From Halobaculum sp. XH14 (GTDB lineage: Archaea > Halobacteriota > Halobacteria > Halobacteriales > Haloferacaceae), in assembly GCF_032116555.1 (NCBI RefSeq), contig NZ_CP134949.1:124001-188000 (forward strand): a stretch of 64,000 nt of DNA, in the 5' to 3' direction. The translations under genes were made by a program, and so were the position numbers. The notes below the pieces were generated by a model. The model was not told where the DNA came from. It saw only the letters and a program-made list of their open reading frames with translations, and searched no databases. This document shows positions 25,849-34,334 of this stretch, piece by piece (position 1 is the stretch's first letter; the number at the start of each line of letters is the position of its first letter).

Positions 25849-25889
25849 CCGGACGGCACGGCGTCGATTACGCCGTCGTGGCCGTCCGG
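25849..25889 (+). terminator. Long hairpin after lipA
   Basis: CCGGACGGCACGGCG (25849-25863), loop TCGATTA, then CGCCGT (25871-25876) and GCCGTCCGG (25881-25889) with a 4-nt bulge. The stem is near perfect at 15 pairs. There is no strong T-tract, so it may terminate or protect the lipA 3' end. Confidence 0.55.
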
Positions 25890-26062
25890 CACCGCGTCGA
25901 TGAACCGGGGCGGACCGATTGTTTGTCAAGATTCGTGCGGGATTTCGGGGCGTCGTCCGCGGAGACGGTGCCGTCGGGCCGGAAAATTTCCGATACGGAA
26001 TTTCGCCCCGCCCTGAATGGACACGTCGGTGACCGGAGGCAGTATTTCTGTCCACAGTAAAC

Positions 26063-26068
26063 TATTTA
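26063..26068 (+). promoter_or_regulatory. pdh operon TATA box
   Basis: TATTTA in AACTATTTACGAAA. A start about 25 nt downstream gives a short leader that carries GGAGGG at 26113-26118, 4-5 nt before the GTG at 26123, so this operon seems to use a Shine-Dalgarno site rather than a leaderless start. Confidence 0.65.
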
Positions 26069-26122
26069 CGAAAACACTATGCCTTGGGCGAATCAGATTT
26101 CGTGTATGCGACGGAGGGAACC

Positions 26123-27238
26123 GTGAGCACGCTCGAGCGCGACCCGCGCGAGGGCAAGGTTCAGGTCCTCGACGAGGACGGCGGCGTCGTCGGCGACGTC
26201 CCCGACCTCGACGACGACGAACTCGTCGAGATGTATCGGAACATGAAACTCGCCCGCCACTTCGACACGCGGGCGGTCTCCCTGCAGCGGCAGGGCCGCA
26301 TGGGGACCTACCCGCCGCTCTCGGGACAGGAGGGCGCGCAGGTCGGCTCCGCCATGGCGCTCGCGGAGGACGACTGGATGGTCCCCTCCTACCGCGAACA
26401 CGCCGCGGCGGTCGTCCGCGGGCTCGGCCTGACGAAGACCCTGCGCTACTGGATGGGCGACGAGAGCGGCAACCAGGTGCCCGAGGACGCCAACATCTTC
26501 ACCGTGGCCGTCCCCATCGCCTCCCAGATCCCCCACGCGACCGGGATGGCGTGGGCGGACAAACTGCAGAACGACGGCGAGACCGACGCCGGGTTCCTCT
26601 GTTACTTCGGCGACGGCGCGACGTCGGAGGGCGACTTCCACGAGGGGCTGAACTTCGCGGGCGTGTTCGACACGCCGAACGTCTTCTTCTGTAACAACAA
26701 CCAGTGGGCCATCTCGGTCCCCCGCGAGCGCCAGACCGCCTCCGAGACGCTCGCCCAGAAGGCCGTCGCGTACGGCTTCGAGGGCGTCCGCGTCGACGGG
26801 ATGGACCCGCTCGCCGTCTACAAGGTGACGTCCGAGGCGCTGGAGAAGGCGAAATCGCCCGACGAGGGCGAGCGCCGCCCCACGCTGGTCGAGGCCGTCC
26901 AGTACCGCTACGGCGCCCACACCACCGCCGACGACCCCTCGGTGTACCGCGAGGACGAGGAGGTCGAGCGCTGGAAGGCGAAAGACCCCATCCCGCGCCT
27001 GGAGAAGTTCCTGCGGAACCAGGGCGTCCTCGACGACGAGCGCGTCGGGGCCATCGAGGAGTCGGTCGAGGAGGAGGTCGCGGCCGCCATCGAGGAGGCC
27101 GAGTCGAGCGCCCGGCCGGACCCGGGGCTTATGTTCGAGAACGTGTACGAGGAGATGCCGCCCGCGCTGGTCGAGCAGGCCGAGGAGTTCGCCGCGGTCC
27201 GCGAGAAGTACGGGGACGAGGCGTTCCTGGAGGAGTGA
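26123..27238 (+). CDS. pdhA: 2-oxoacid dehydrogenase E1 alpha subunit
   Basis: Thiamine-diphosphate subunit of a pyruvate/branched-chain-type dehydrogenase complex. The 371-aa product (from GTG 26123) has MYRNMKLARHFDTRAV (about 35-50), the TPP/Mg motif GDGATSEGDFHEGLNFA starting near 165 and ending with CNNNQWAIS (about 190-198), and the phosphorylation-loop region YRYGAHTTADDPSVYR (about 260-275). The GTG is supported by a Shine-Dalgarno match and by family starts at STLERDP; a TTG at 26084 would extend it through the leader. It is the first gene of pdhA-pdhB-pdhC. Confidence 0.94.
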   Translation: MSTLERDPREGKVQVLDEDGGVVGDVPDLDDDELVEMYRNMKLARHFDTRAVSLQRQGRMGTYPPLSGQEGAQVGSAMALAEDDWMVPSYREHAAAVVRGLGLTKTLRYWMGDESGNQVPEDANIFTVAVPIASQIPHATGMAWADKLQNDGETDAGFLCYFGDGATSEGDFHEGLNFAGVFDTPNVFFCNNNQWAISVPRERQTASETLAQKAVAYGFEGVRVDGMDPLAVYKVTSEALEKAKSPDEGERRPTLVEAVQYRYGAHTTADDPSVYREDEEVERWKAKDPIPRLEKFLRNQGVLDDERVGAIEESVEEEVAAAIEEAESSARPDPGLMFENVYEEMPPALVEQAEEFAAVREKYGDEAFLEE

Positions 27239-27240
27239 CA

Positions 27241-28242
27241 ATGAGCACGCAAGACACCCAAGCGACGCAGAATCTCACGCTGGTACAGTCGGTCCGGGAC
27301 GCGCTCGGGACCGAGATGGAACGGGACGAGGACGTCCTCGTCATGGGACAGGACGTCGGGAAGAACGGCGGCGTGTTCCGCGCCACGGAGGGCCTCTACG
27401 ACGAGTTCGGCGGGGACCGCGTGGTCGACACGCCGCTCGCGGAATCCGGCATCATCGGCACCGCGGTCGGGATGGCCGCGATGGGCCTGAAGCCTGTTCC
27501 CGAGATCCAGTTCTCCGGATTCATGTACCCCGGCTTCGACCAGATCGTCTCCCACATGTCCCGCCTGCGCACCCGGTCGCGCGGCCGGTTCACGCTCCCG
27601 ATGGTGCTGCGCGCGCCCTACGGCGGCGGCATCCGCGCGCCCGAACACCACTCGGAGTCGAAGGAGGCGTTCTACGCCCACGAGGCCGGCCTGAAGGTCG
27701 TCATCCCCAGCACCCCGTACGACACGAAGGGGCTGCTCATCTCGGCGATGCGCGACCCGGACCCGGTCGTCTTCCTCGAACCGAAGCTCATCTACCGCGC
27801 GTTCCGCGGCGACGTGCCCGAGGAGGACTACGAGGTGCCCATCGGCGAGGCAGCGGTCCGCCGCGAGGGCAGCGACGTCTCGGTGTTCACCTACGGCGCG
27901 ATGACCCGGCCGAGCCTGGAGGCCGCCGAGGAACTCGCCGAGGACGGCGTCGACGCCGAGGTCGTCGACCTCCGCACCGTCTCGCCGATGGACCGGAAGG
28001 CCATCGTCGAGTCGTTCAAGAAGACCGGCCGCGCCTGCGTCGTCCACGAGGCGCCCAAGACGGGCGGGCTCGCGGGCGAGATCACGGCCATCCTGCAGGA
28101 GGAGGCGCTGTTGTACCAGGAGGCGCCGGTCCAGCGCGTGACGGGCTACGACGTGCCGTACCCGCTGTACGCGATGGAGGACTACTACATGCCCAACGCG
28201 GCCCGCGTGGCCGAGGGGATCACCGAGGCGGTGGAGTTCTGA
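27241..28242 (+). CDS. pdhB: 2-oxoacid dehydrogenase E1 beta subunit
   Basis: A 333-aa transketolase-like beta subunit that pairs with PdhA in decarboxylation and lipoyl acylation. Landmarks: VLVMGQDVGKNGGVFRATEG (about 33-52), TPLAESGIIGTAVGMAAMGL (about 63-82), FTLPMVLRAPYGGGIRAPEH (about 115-134), and the C-terminal transketolase domain with HEAPKTGGLAGEI. It begins 2 nt after pdhA and ends 1 nt before pdhC, so the three subunits are made from one message. Confidence 0.95.
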   Translation: MSTQDTQATQNLTLVQSVRDALGTEMERDEDVLVMGQDVGKNGGVFRATEGLYDEFGGDRVVDTPLAESGIIGTAVGMAAMGLKPVPEIQFSGFMYPGFDQIVSHMSRLRTRSRGRFTLPMVLRAPYGGGIRAPEHHSESKEAFYAHEAGLKVVIPSTPYDTKGLLISAMRDPDPVVFLEPKLIYRAFRGDVPEEDYEVPIGEAAVRREGSDVSVFTYGAMTRPSLEAAEELAEDGVDAEVVDLRTVSPMDRKAIVESFKKTGRACVVHEAPKTGGLAGEITAILQEEALLYQEAPVQRVTGYDVPYPLYAMEDYYMPNAARVAEGITEAVEF

Positions 28243-28243
28243 G

Positions 28244-29857
28244 ATGGCGACCGAGGAGTTCAAACTCCCCGACGTCGGCGAGGGCGTCGCCGAGGGGGAG
28301 CTGGTCAACTGGCTCGTCGCGCCCGGCGACACGGTCTCGGAGGACCAGCCGGTCGCGGAGGTCGAGACGGACAAGGCGCTCGTCGAGGTGCCGAGCCCGT
28401 ACGACGGCACCGTGAAGGAGCTGCTCGCCGAGGAGGGCGAGATGGTGCCGGTCGGCGACGTGATCATCACGTTCGAGGTCGGCGACGGCGGCGCGGAAGC
28501 CGACTCCGGGACCGAGTCGGCCGAGACGACCGAGGCGGGTGCAGCCGAGTCCGAACCCGAAGCCGAGGCGGGCACGGAGGCGGAGGAGACGGCGACCGCC
28601 GAGACCGACGCGAGCGAGCCGGCGGAGGGTCGCGTGTTCGCGTCTCCCTCGGCACGCCGGCTCGCCCGCGAACTCGGCGTGAACGTCGCCGCGGTCGACG
28701 GGAGCGGGCCGAGTGGCCGCGTTTCCGACGCCGACGTGCGCGCCCACGCCGACGCCGGTGGTGCGGACGACGCGGACGCGGCGACCGAATCGTCGGGGCC
28801 GAAGGACGTCGACGTCGGCTCCGGGAAACCCGCAGCGACGCGCCGTGACGCCGACGGCGAGTCGGGCGGAGGGACGGCCGCGGCCGCGTCGGCACCCGCG
28901 GGAGACGTCGAGGCCGCGGGCCGCGAACGCACGCTCGCCGCGCCGGCGACCCGTCACGCCGCCGAGGAGGCGGGCGTCGACCTGGACGACGTACCCACCG
29001 ACGAGACGCGCGAGGGCGAGGCGTTCGTCACGGCCGATCAGGTCCAGCAGTACGCCGACGCAGTGACGGCCGCGAAGCAAGCGGAGACCGGCGCCGGCGC
29101 CGCGGGCGCGGCAGCCGGGGCCGGCAACGGCGCGGCCGGGGCCGTCGAGGCCGAGGCGGGCGGCGAGGAGACCGTCCCCTACCGCGGCGTGCGACGGACC
29201 ATCGGCGAGCAGATGGCCGAGTCGAAGTACACCGCGCCCCACGTCACCCACCACGACACGGTCGCGATCGAGGACCTCGTGGAGACGCGGGCCGAGTTGA
29301 AGGAGCGGGCCGCCGAGCGGGACGTGAAGCTCACGTACATGCCGTTCGTGATGAAGGCGATCGTGGCGGGGCTCAAGGAGTTCCCGTACCTCAACTCCGA
29401 GCTCCGCGAGGACGAGGGCGAGATCGCGCTCAAGGGGTACTACAACGTCGGCATCGCGGTCGCGACCGACGCGGGGCTGATGGTGCCGGTCGTGAAGAAC
29501 GTGGACCGGAAGTCCATCCTGGAACTCGCCGAGGAGGTGAACGACCTGGCCAGCCGGGCGCGCGACCGGAAGCTCTCCCGCTCGGAGATGCAGGGCGGGA
29601 CGTTCACCATCACGAACTTCGGGGCGGTCGGCGGCGAGTACGCGACGCCGATCATCAACTACCCCGAGACGGCGATCATGGGGCTGGGTGCGATCGAGCA
29701 GCGCCCGACCGTCGAGGACGGCGAGGTGACGGCCGCACACACCCTGCCGCTCTCGCTCTCGATCGACCACCGCGTCATCGACGGCGCGGTCGCCGGGCAG
29801 TTCACCAATCTGGTGATGGAGTACCTCGCGGACCCGAAGCTGCTGTTGCTGGAGTAG
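28244..29857 (+). CDS. pdhC: Dihydrolipoamide acyltransferase E2
   Basis: Core of the 2-oxoacid dehydrogenase complex, moving the acyl group from lipoate to CoA. Domain order in 537 aa: lipoyl domain 1-80 with the lipoylated lysine in ETDKALVEV (about 41-49); acidic linker; a first peripheral-subunit-binding domain (FASPSARRLARELGV, about 130-165); linker; a second, less typical one (LAAPATRHAAEEAGVDLDDV, about 230-265); Ala/Gly linker; catalytic domain about 310-537 with HRVIDGAVAGQF containing HxxxDG. Two subunit-binding modules occur in haloarchaeal E2s. The E3 gene (lpd), usually next in haloarchaea as I recall, is not here. Confidence 0.95.
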   Translation: MATEEFKLPDVGEGVAEGELVNWLVAPGDTVSEDQPVAEVETDKALVEVPSPYDGTVKELLAEEGEMVPVGDVIITFEVGDGGAEADSGTESAETTEAGAAESEPEAEAGTEAEETATAETDASEPAEGRVFASPSARRLARELGVNVAAVDGSGPSGRVSDADVRAHADAGGADDADAATESSGPKDVDVGSGKPAATRRDADGESGGGTAAAASAPAGDVEAAGRERTLAAPATRHAAEEAGVDLDDVPTDETREGEAFVTADQVQQYADAVTAAKQAETGAGAAGAAAGAGNGAAGAVEAEAGGEETVPYRGVRRTIGEQMAESKYTAPHVTHHDTVAIEDLVETRAELKERAAERDVKLTYMPFVMKAIVAGLKEFPYLNSELREDEGEIALKGYYNVGIAVATDAGLMVPVVKNVDRKSILELAEEVNDLASRARDRKLSRSEMQGGTFTITNFGAVGGEYATPIINYPETAIMGLGAIEQRPTVEDGEVTAAHTLPLSLSIDHRVIDGAVAGQFTNLVMEYLADPKLLLLE

Positions 29858-29860
29858 CGG

Positions 29861-29900
29861 TTTTTCGTCTGTTCCGGCGCGTCTCCCTTCCGTTTGTTTT
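29861..29900 (+). terminator. T-tract terminator region of the pdh operon
   Basis: TTTTT at 29861-29865, three bases after the pdhC stop, and CGTTTGTTTTC at about 29891-29901. Archaeal polymerase stops on such U-tracts without needing a hairpin. The rest of the 263-bp convergent gap has a nested GC-rich inverted repeat at about 30007-30048. Confidence 0.6.
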
Positions 29901-30120
29901 CTCCCGGCGTTGCTGACACCGTAGTGACGACCGCGAACGCCCCCGCGGCCCCGTTCAGTCCCACCGGCCGGTGAGCTGATACGGCGTCGCCACTCGGGGT
30001 ACCGCTCCTCCCGCCGTGGGTACCCGGCGGTCGCGATTCCCCGGGAGGCGTGGTGGTTGCGGTCCGGTGGACGGTCCGGCCGCCGTGGCTCCGTCGAACG
30101 TTCGGCCGTCGCGGGTGGAC

Positions 30121-30879
30121 TCAGGGACCGGACGTCGCCCCCGAGTGGTGCTCGCAGGTGCCGTCGAGACAGCGGACGCCGGTCGACGTCTCGAACAGCG
30201 GCAGGCCGCAGACGCAGGTGCCGACGGTCTCGCCCGCGGGGATCGAAAACGAGGTCTCGCAGTCGGGGTGTGCGTCACAGCCGAGGAACGTCCGGCCGCG
30301 GTGTTCGACGACGCGGAGCGACTCGCCACAGTCCGGGCAGTCGTACGCCCCGTCGAGCGCCTCGCGGACGTGGTCGGCCAGCGAGTCGCACGCGTAGTCG
30401 ATGCACAGTTCGAACTGCTCGCCCCGGGCGACGCGCATCGTCGGCAGGCCGCAGTCCTCGCACGTCCCGTCCGTGACCGTCGCGCCCGACGGGAGGCCGT
30501 ACCGTTCCTCGCAGCCGAGACAGACCACGTCGCCGCCGGTTCGGACCATCGGGTTCCCGCAGTCGGGACACTCGCCGACCGGGCTGCCGCCCGCGCTGGC
30601 CGGGAACGTCGCGCGCTCGCCGGGGCCGTGCGAGCGGACACGGAGGGTCTGGTCGCCGTCACGGGCGGTGATTGCGAACCCCTCGTCGTCGGACTCGACG
30701 GTCAGCGAGTCGGCGCGCGTGAGCCACGCGAGCGGCTGGTAGCCGGAGGCGTCGTGGACGAGGAGCGTCCGGTCGGGTTTCGCGAGGACGACCACCCGAC
30801 CGCGCTGGAGGCGCTGGCCGCGGGGGGCGTCGAACTTGGTGCTGCAGTCGCCGGCGAAGACGCGGAGGGTCTCGGGCAT
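30121..30879 (-). CDS. NucS-N-like domain fused to topoisomerase-type zinc fingers
   Basis: A 252-aa DNA-binding protein. Residues 1-70 (GRVVVLAKPDRTLLVHDASG, then YQPLAWLTRADSL) resemble the N-terminal domain of the mismatch endonuclease NucS/EndoMS. The NucS nuclease domain is absent; instead there are four C4-type fingers (CPDCGNPMVRTGGDVVCLGC, CEDCGLPTMR-n-C, CPDCGESLRVV-n-C, and CVCGLPLF-n-CLDGTC) like those at the C-terminus of topoisomerase I. It probably binds DNA without cutting it. An ATG at 30879 is 25 nt below CCAAATAG. Confidence 0.82.
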   Translation of the reverse strand: MPETLRVFAGDCSTKFDAPRGQRLQRGRVVVLAKPDRTLLVHDASGYQPLAWLTRADSLTVESDDEGFAITARDGDQTLRVRSHGPGERATFPASAGGSPVGECPDCGNPMVRTGGDVVCLGCEERYGLPSGATVTDGTCEDCGLPTMRVARGEQFELCIDYACDSLADHVREALDGAYDCPDCGESLRVVEHRGRTFLGCDAHPDCETSFSIPAGETVGTCVCGLPLFETSTGVRCLDGTCEHHSGATSGP

Positions 30880-30899
30880 GGGGGGTCTGGCCCCGTTCC

Positions 30900-30908
30900 C
30901 CTATTTGG
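30900..30908. promoter_or_regulatory. Shared AT-rich box between divergent genes
   Basis: CCTATTTGGA on the plus strand, TCCAAATAGG on the minus. It is the only AT-rich patch in the 75-bp gap. It fits box A for the minus-strand gene (25 nt to its ATG) and, reading right, would give a 20-25 nt leader for the GTG at 30955. Confidence 0.4.
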
Positions 30909-30954
30909 ACCCTCGGGCCGCAAGGTCGATACCGCGGGGCGCGAACGGACGGGT

Positions 30955-31812
30955 GTGAGCGATAGCGACTCCCGCCCCGACTCGACGGACGGCGAGGGGG
31001 CCGACACGACGGACTCGGCGGACACGACTGAATCGGCCGACACCGCAGGGTCCTCGGGGGGAACCGACGCGCCCGGCCCGGTCGATCCGCCCGTCGTCGT
31101 CTGCTTCGACATGGACGGCGTCCTCGTCGACTCCGAGGACTACTGGCACCCCGCCGAGCGCGACCACATCCTCCCGGCCGTCCTCGACGGCAAGCATCCG
31201 GACCGAAACGGCGAGGAGGTGCCGTCTCGGCGCGTCGACCTCGACGAGATCACGGGCATGAACTACCGCGAGATCTACGCCTACCTCGTCGACCAGTACG
31301 AACCGACCGTCAGCGAAGCGGAGTTCGTCGAGATATACGACGACACGGCGACCGACATATACGGCGAGCAGGTCCGCCTGCTCCCCGGCGCCGACGAGTT
31401 CGTCGCCGACCTGCGGGACGAGGGGATCCCGGTCGCGCTCGTCTCCTCCTCGCCGCCGGGGTGGATCGACATCGTCCTGGAGCGCTTCGACCTCGCGTTC
31501 GACCTCGTCGCGTCCGCCGACGAGTTCGACGGGCCCGGGAAGCCGGACCCGGACCTCTACGAGGACGCGATCGCGGAACTCGGAAGCGTGCCCGAGCGAG
31601 CCGTCGTGATCGAGGACTCCAGAAACGGCGTGCTCGCGGGACACCGGGCCGGCGCGCGGGTGGTCGCGTTCCGTGACGGGCACAACGCCGACACGGACCT
31701 CTCCGAGGCGGACGCGGTCGCGGAATCGGCCGAGGAGCTGTTCGCGGCGGTCCGTCAGTCGATGGAGACCGTGCGTGCGTCGGTCTCGGGCAGCAGCGGG
31801 AGGTCCGGATAG
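30955..31812 (+). CDS. HAD-superfamily phosphatase (phosphoglucomutase-like subclass)
   Basis: A 285-aa HAD hydrolase. A Ser/Thr/Asp-rich tail (1-40) precedes motif I CFDMDGVLVDSED (about 46-58) with the nucleophile Asp, a helical cap, motif II ALVSSSPPG (about 160-168), motif III KPDPDLYEDAI (about 193-203) and motif IV VVIEDSRNGV (about 213-222). It probably dephosphorylates a small sugar phosphate or glycolate phosphate; the exact substrate is not readable. The GTG at 30955 is the first good start. Its 3' end overlaps the convergent helicase gene by 58 nt. Confidence 0.9.
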   Translation: MSDSDSRPDSTDGEGADTTDSADTTESADTAGSSGGTDAPGPVDPPVVVCFDMDGVLVDSEDYWHPAERDHILPAVLDGKHPDRNGEEVPSRRVDLDEITGMNYREIYAYLVDQYEPTVSEAEFVEIYDDTATDIYGEQVRLLPGADEFVADLRDEGIPVALVSSSPPGWIDIVLERFDLAFDLVASADEFDGPGKPDPDLYEDAIAELGSVPERAVVIEDSRNGVLAGHRAGARVVAFRDGHNADTDLSEADAVAESAEELFAAVRQSMETVRASVSGSSGRSG

Positions 31813-34097
31813 ACGACCTCGATCCGGTACTCGATCTCGTCCTCGCCGGGCGGGCCGAACACGCCGACCGGCACCGTCGTCTCGTCGCTCAGGTAGAGCG
31901 CCTTCTCGTGCATCTCCACGCCGTTCGCCGTCACGCGGATTCCCGCGCGGGCGCCGCCGCCGACGGTCCGCACCGTCACCTCGCGCATGTCGTTCTCGCC
32001 GACGCCGACCGAGTCGGGGAACTCGCCCCACTCCACGACCGTCCGGGGGAGCGCCTTCGCCTGGCGGAGGACGCGCTCGGCGACGCCCTCCGCGAGGCCG
32101 GCGGCCGTCAGCTCCGACACGCCGGCGTCGACGACGTTCGCGGGGGAGGTGATCCCGCCCGACGCGAGGTTCTCGGCCCTGCTGGCGCCGACCCCGTCGA
32201 TGGCGGTCAGTCCCACCGCGTCGGCCGGCACGCCGTGCTCGACGCGGGCCTCGACGCGGGCGACGAGGTTCGCGGCGCGCGGGCCGGCGAACTCGCCGAG
32301 GAACTCCCCGAGCGCGGCGAGCAGTCGGAGCGCGTTCTGCCGGATGACCCAGGCGTCCGAGCGCAGGTCCGAGGGGGTGGTGCCCTCGACGGCGGCGCGC
32401 AGGATGGCGAGCACCTTGCGGTTTCCGCCCTCCAGGTCGGTGTCGACGTTCGAGAGCACGCGGTCGACGGCGTCCGTCTCCGAGGAGCGGGCCGAGACGG
32501 AATCGAACTCCCCGGCGCCCGCCACGGCGCGGAGGACGGCCGACTCGTCGATCGCTTCCCGGTCCGCGAGCGATCGGAAGCGCTCGGCCGTGTCGAGCCG
32601 GAGGTAGTACTTCGAGGTGAGCCGGCCGAGCGCGGTGCCGGCGACCGCGAGCGACTCGTCGGTGTCGACGAACCCGCGCGTCACGAGCGAGTCGAGCGTG
32701 TCGCGCACGCGGTCGCGGATGCCCTCGAAGTCGTATTCGTCGGGCTTCGAACTGGCGCGGACGTAGTAGAACGTCGTCTCCAGCCAGTCCATCACGTCCT
32801 CCAGGCCGGTGATGGTGCCGAGCGCGATCTCGGCGTTCAGGTGCGACTCGACCTCCGCGGCGAGCCGCGACTCGATGTCCTTGCCCTCGCGCAGGAGGCG
32901 GCGATATCGGTCGGCGTCCGCGCGGTCACAGACGACCCAGCCGTGGCCCACGTCGTCGTAGCCGGGTCGGCCCGCGCGACCGAGCATCTGGAGCACGTCG
33001 AGCTCCGAGATGTCGACCTCTCCCTCCAGCGGGTCGTGGAACTTCGTGTCCCGGATGACGACACAGCGGGCCGGGAGGTTCACGCCCCAGGCGAGCGTCG
33101 AGGTGGAAAAGAGCAACTGGATCTTCCCCTGCTTGAACCACTCTTCCACCCTGTCCCGGTCGTGCTTCGAGAGCCCGGCGTGGTGGAACGCGACGCCGTC
33201 GGGGACCGACTGGCGGAGCGTGTCGTTGTTGAGGTCCTTCGCCTCGGTGTGGAACTCGTAGTCGCCCCGCGCGCCCATCGGCACGTCGCGTTCGGCCACC
33301 TCGTCGCGGGCCTTCTTCGCGGCCATCACGGTGTCCTGCCGGGAGGAGACGAACACGAGCGCCTGGCCGTCCTCGCGGATGTGCGGCTCGGCCAGGTCGA
33401 GCGCGCGGTAGAGCCGCCGGTACTTGTCGGCGAAGCTGTTGTCGCCGTGGGTGTACGTCTTGACGCCCGTTTCCAGGTCGACCGGGCGGTACTCTTCGCC
33501 GAACTGGAACGTCGTCTCGGGCGGCGCGTCGAGCCACTCGGCCACGTCCCCGACGTTCCGCATCGTCGCCGAGAGCGCGACGATCCGCGGGTCACACAGC
33601 CGGCGGAGCCGGGAGATGGTGACCTCCAGCACCGCGCCGCGCTTCTCGGAGTCGAGCAGGTGGACCTCGTCGATGACACAGCAGTCCACGTCGGCCACGA
33701 AGCCGTAGCGGGCCGACTCGTGCTTTCTGGTCGCGGAGTCGGCCTTCTCCGGCGTCATGACGAGGATGTCCGCGCGCTCGGCCCGGCGTGGGTTGAGGTC
33801 GCGCTCGCCGGTGACGACGTAGACGGAGTAGCCGAGGTCCTCGAACCGGTCCCACTCGGCCTCCTTCTCGTTGGTCAGCGCACGGAGCGGGGCGATGAAG
33901 AGCGCGGTGCCGCCCTCGCGCAGCGTCTCGCAGATGGCCAGTTCCGCGAGCGCGGTCTTGCCCGAGGCGGTGGGCGCGGCGGCGACGACGTTGTCGTCGC
34001 GGTCGAGCATCGCGGGCAGCGCCTCGCGTTGCATCCGGTTGAACTCCTCGAAGCCGAAGGCGTCGGCGAACTCGGGGATGGCGTCTGCGACCTTCAT
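31755..34097 (-). CDS. Ski2-like DEAD/DEAH-box helicase
   Basis: A 780-aa superfamily-2 helicase distinct from Hel308. Motifs: FNRMQREALP (Q-like, about 19-28), AAPTASGKT (about 38-46), TNEKEAEW (Ia), IDEVHLLDSEKRG (about 141-153), SATMRN (III), FVSSRQD (IV), STSTLAWGVNLPAR (V), QMLGRAGRPGYDD (VI, about 370). The C-terminus has a Sec63-like helical region, a helix-hairpin-helix (LTAIDGVGASRAENL) and a C-terminal beta domain. This architecture matches archaeal Ski2-family RNA/DNA helicases; the substrate is unknown. It is divergent from the alpha/beta-hydrolase-fold gene. Confidence 0.9.
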   Translation of the reverse strand: MKVADAIPEFADAFGFEEFNRMQREALPAMLDRDDNVVAAAPTASGKTALAELAICETLREGGTALFIAPLRALTNEKEAEWDRFEDLGYSVYVVTGERDLNPRRAERADILVMTPEKADSATRKHESARYGFVADVDCCVIDEVHLLDSEKRGAVLEVTISRLRRLCDPRIVALSATMRNVGDVAEWLDAPPETTFQFGEEYRPVDLETGVKTYTHGDNSFADKYRRLYRALDLAEPHIREDGQALVFVSSRQDTVMAAKKARDEVAERDVPMGARGDYEFHTEAKDLNNDTLRQSVPDGVAFHHAGLSKHDRDRVEEWFKQGKIQLLFSTSTLAWGVNLPARCVVIRDTKFHDPLEGEVDISELDVLQMLGRAGRPGYDDVGHGWVVCDRADADRYRRLLREGKDIESRLAAEVESHLNAEIALGTITGLEDVMDWLETTFYYVRASSKPDEYDFEGIRDRVRDTLDSLVTRGFVDTDESLAVAGTALGRLTSKYYLRLDTAERFRSLADREAIDESAVLRAVAGAGEFDSVSARSSETDAVDRVLSNVDTDLEGGNRKVLAILRAAVEGTTPSDLRSDAWVIRQNALRLLAALGEFLGEFAGPRAANLVARVEARVEHGVPADAVGLTAIDGVGASRAENLASGGITSPANVVDAGVSELTAAGLAEGVAERVLRQAKALPRTVVEWGEFPDSVGVGENDMREVTVRTVGGGARAGIRVTANGVEMHEKALYLSDETTVPVGVFGPPGEDEIEYRIEVVYPDLPLLPETDARTVSID

Positions 34098-34334
34098 TTG
34101 CTGAGTGGAATTGTCGGTAGATGGGTCGCTCCGAACGGACCGACCCGGGGGCTGTGTGGTATCGGGTCGCTTTCGCGGATAGGTGTTTCCTTCCGCGTCG
34201 CGCGTGCTCGGACCGGTCCGCGAACCCGTGCTCGTGGGCACGGTTTCCGGTCGGCGCCGGCTCCACGGAACGGGAGGAACCGGACGAACGCGACCCGTCG
34301 AATACAAGCCCTCGGAACCGAAACCACGGCTCCA

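Noticed and set aside
22641-25892. Open frame of over 1000 codons antisense to hel308
   Set aside because: Very GC-rich third-position pattern gives long antisense frames. The product is Arg/Pro/Gly-rich and basic, unlike haloarchaeal proteins, and hel308 explains the DNA. The same applies to long frames at 31908-34300, 39100-41500, 53681-56098 upstream of the CobW start, and 8672-10468.
26084-26122. TTG start giving a 384-aa PdhA
   Set aside because: The added residues are not family-like, and a Shine-Dalgarno match supports GTG 26123.
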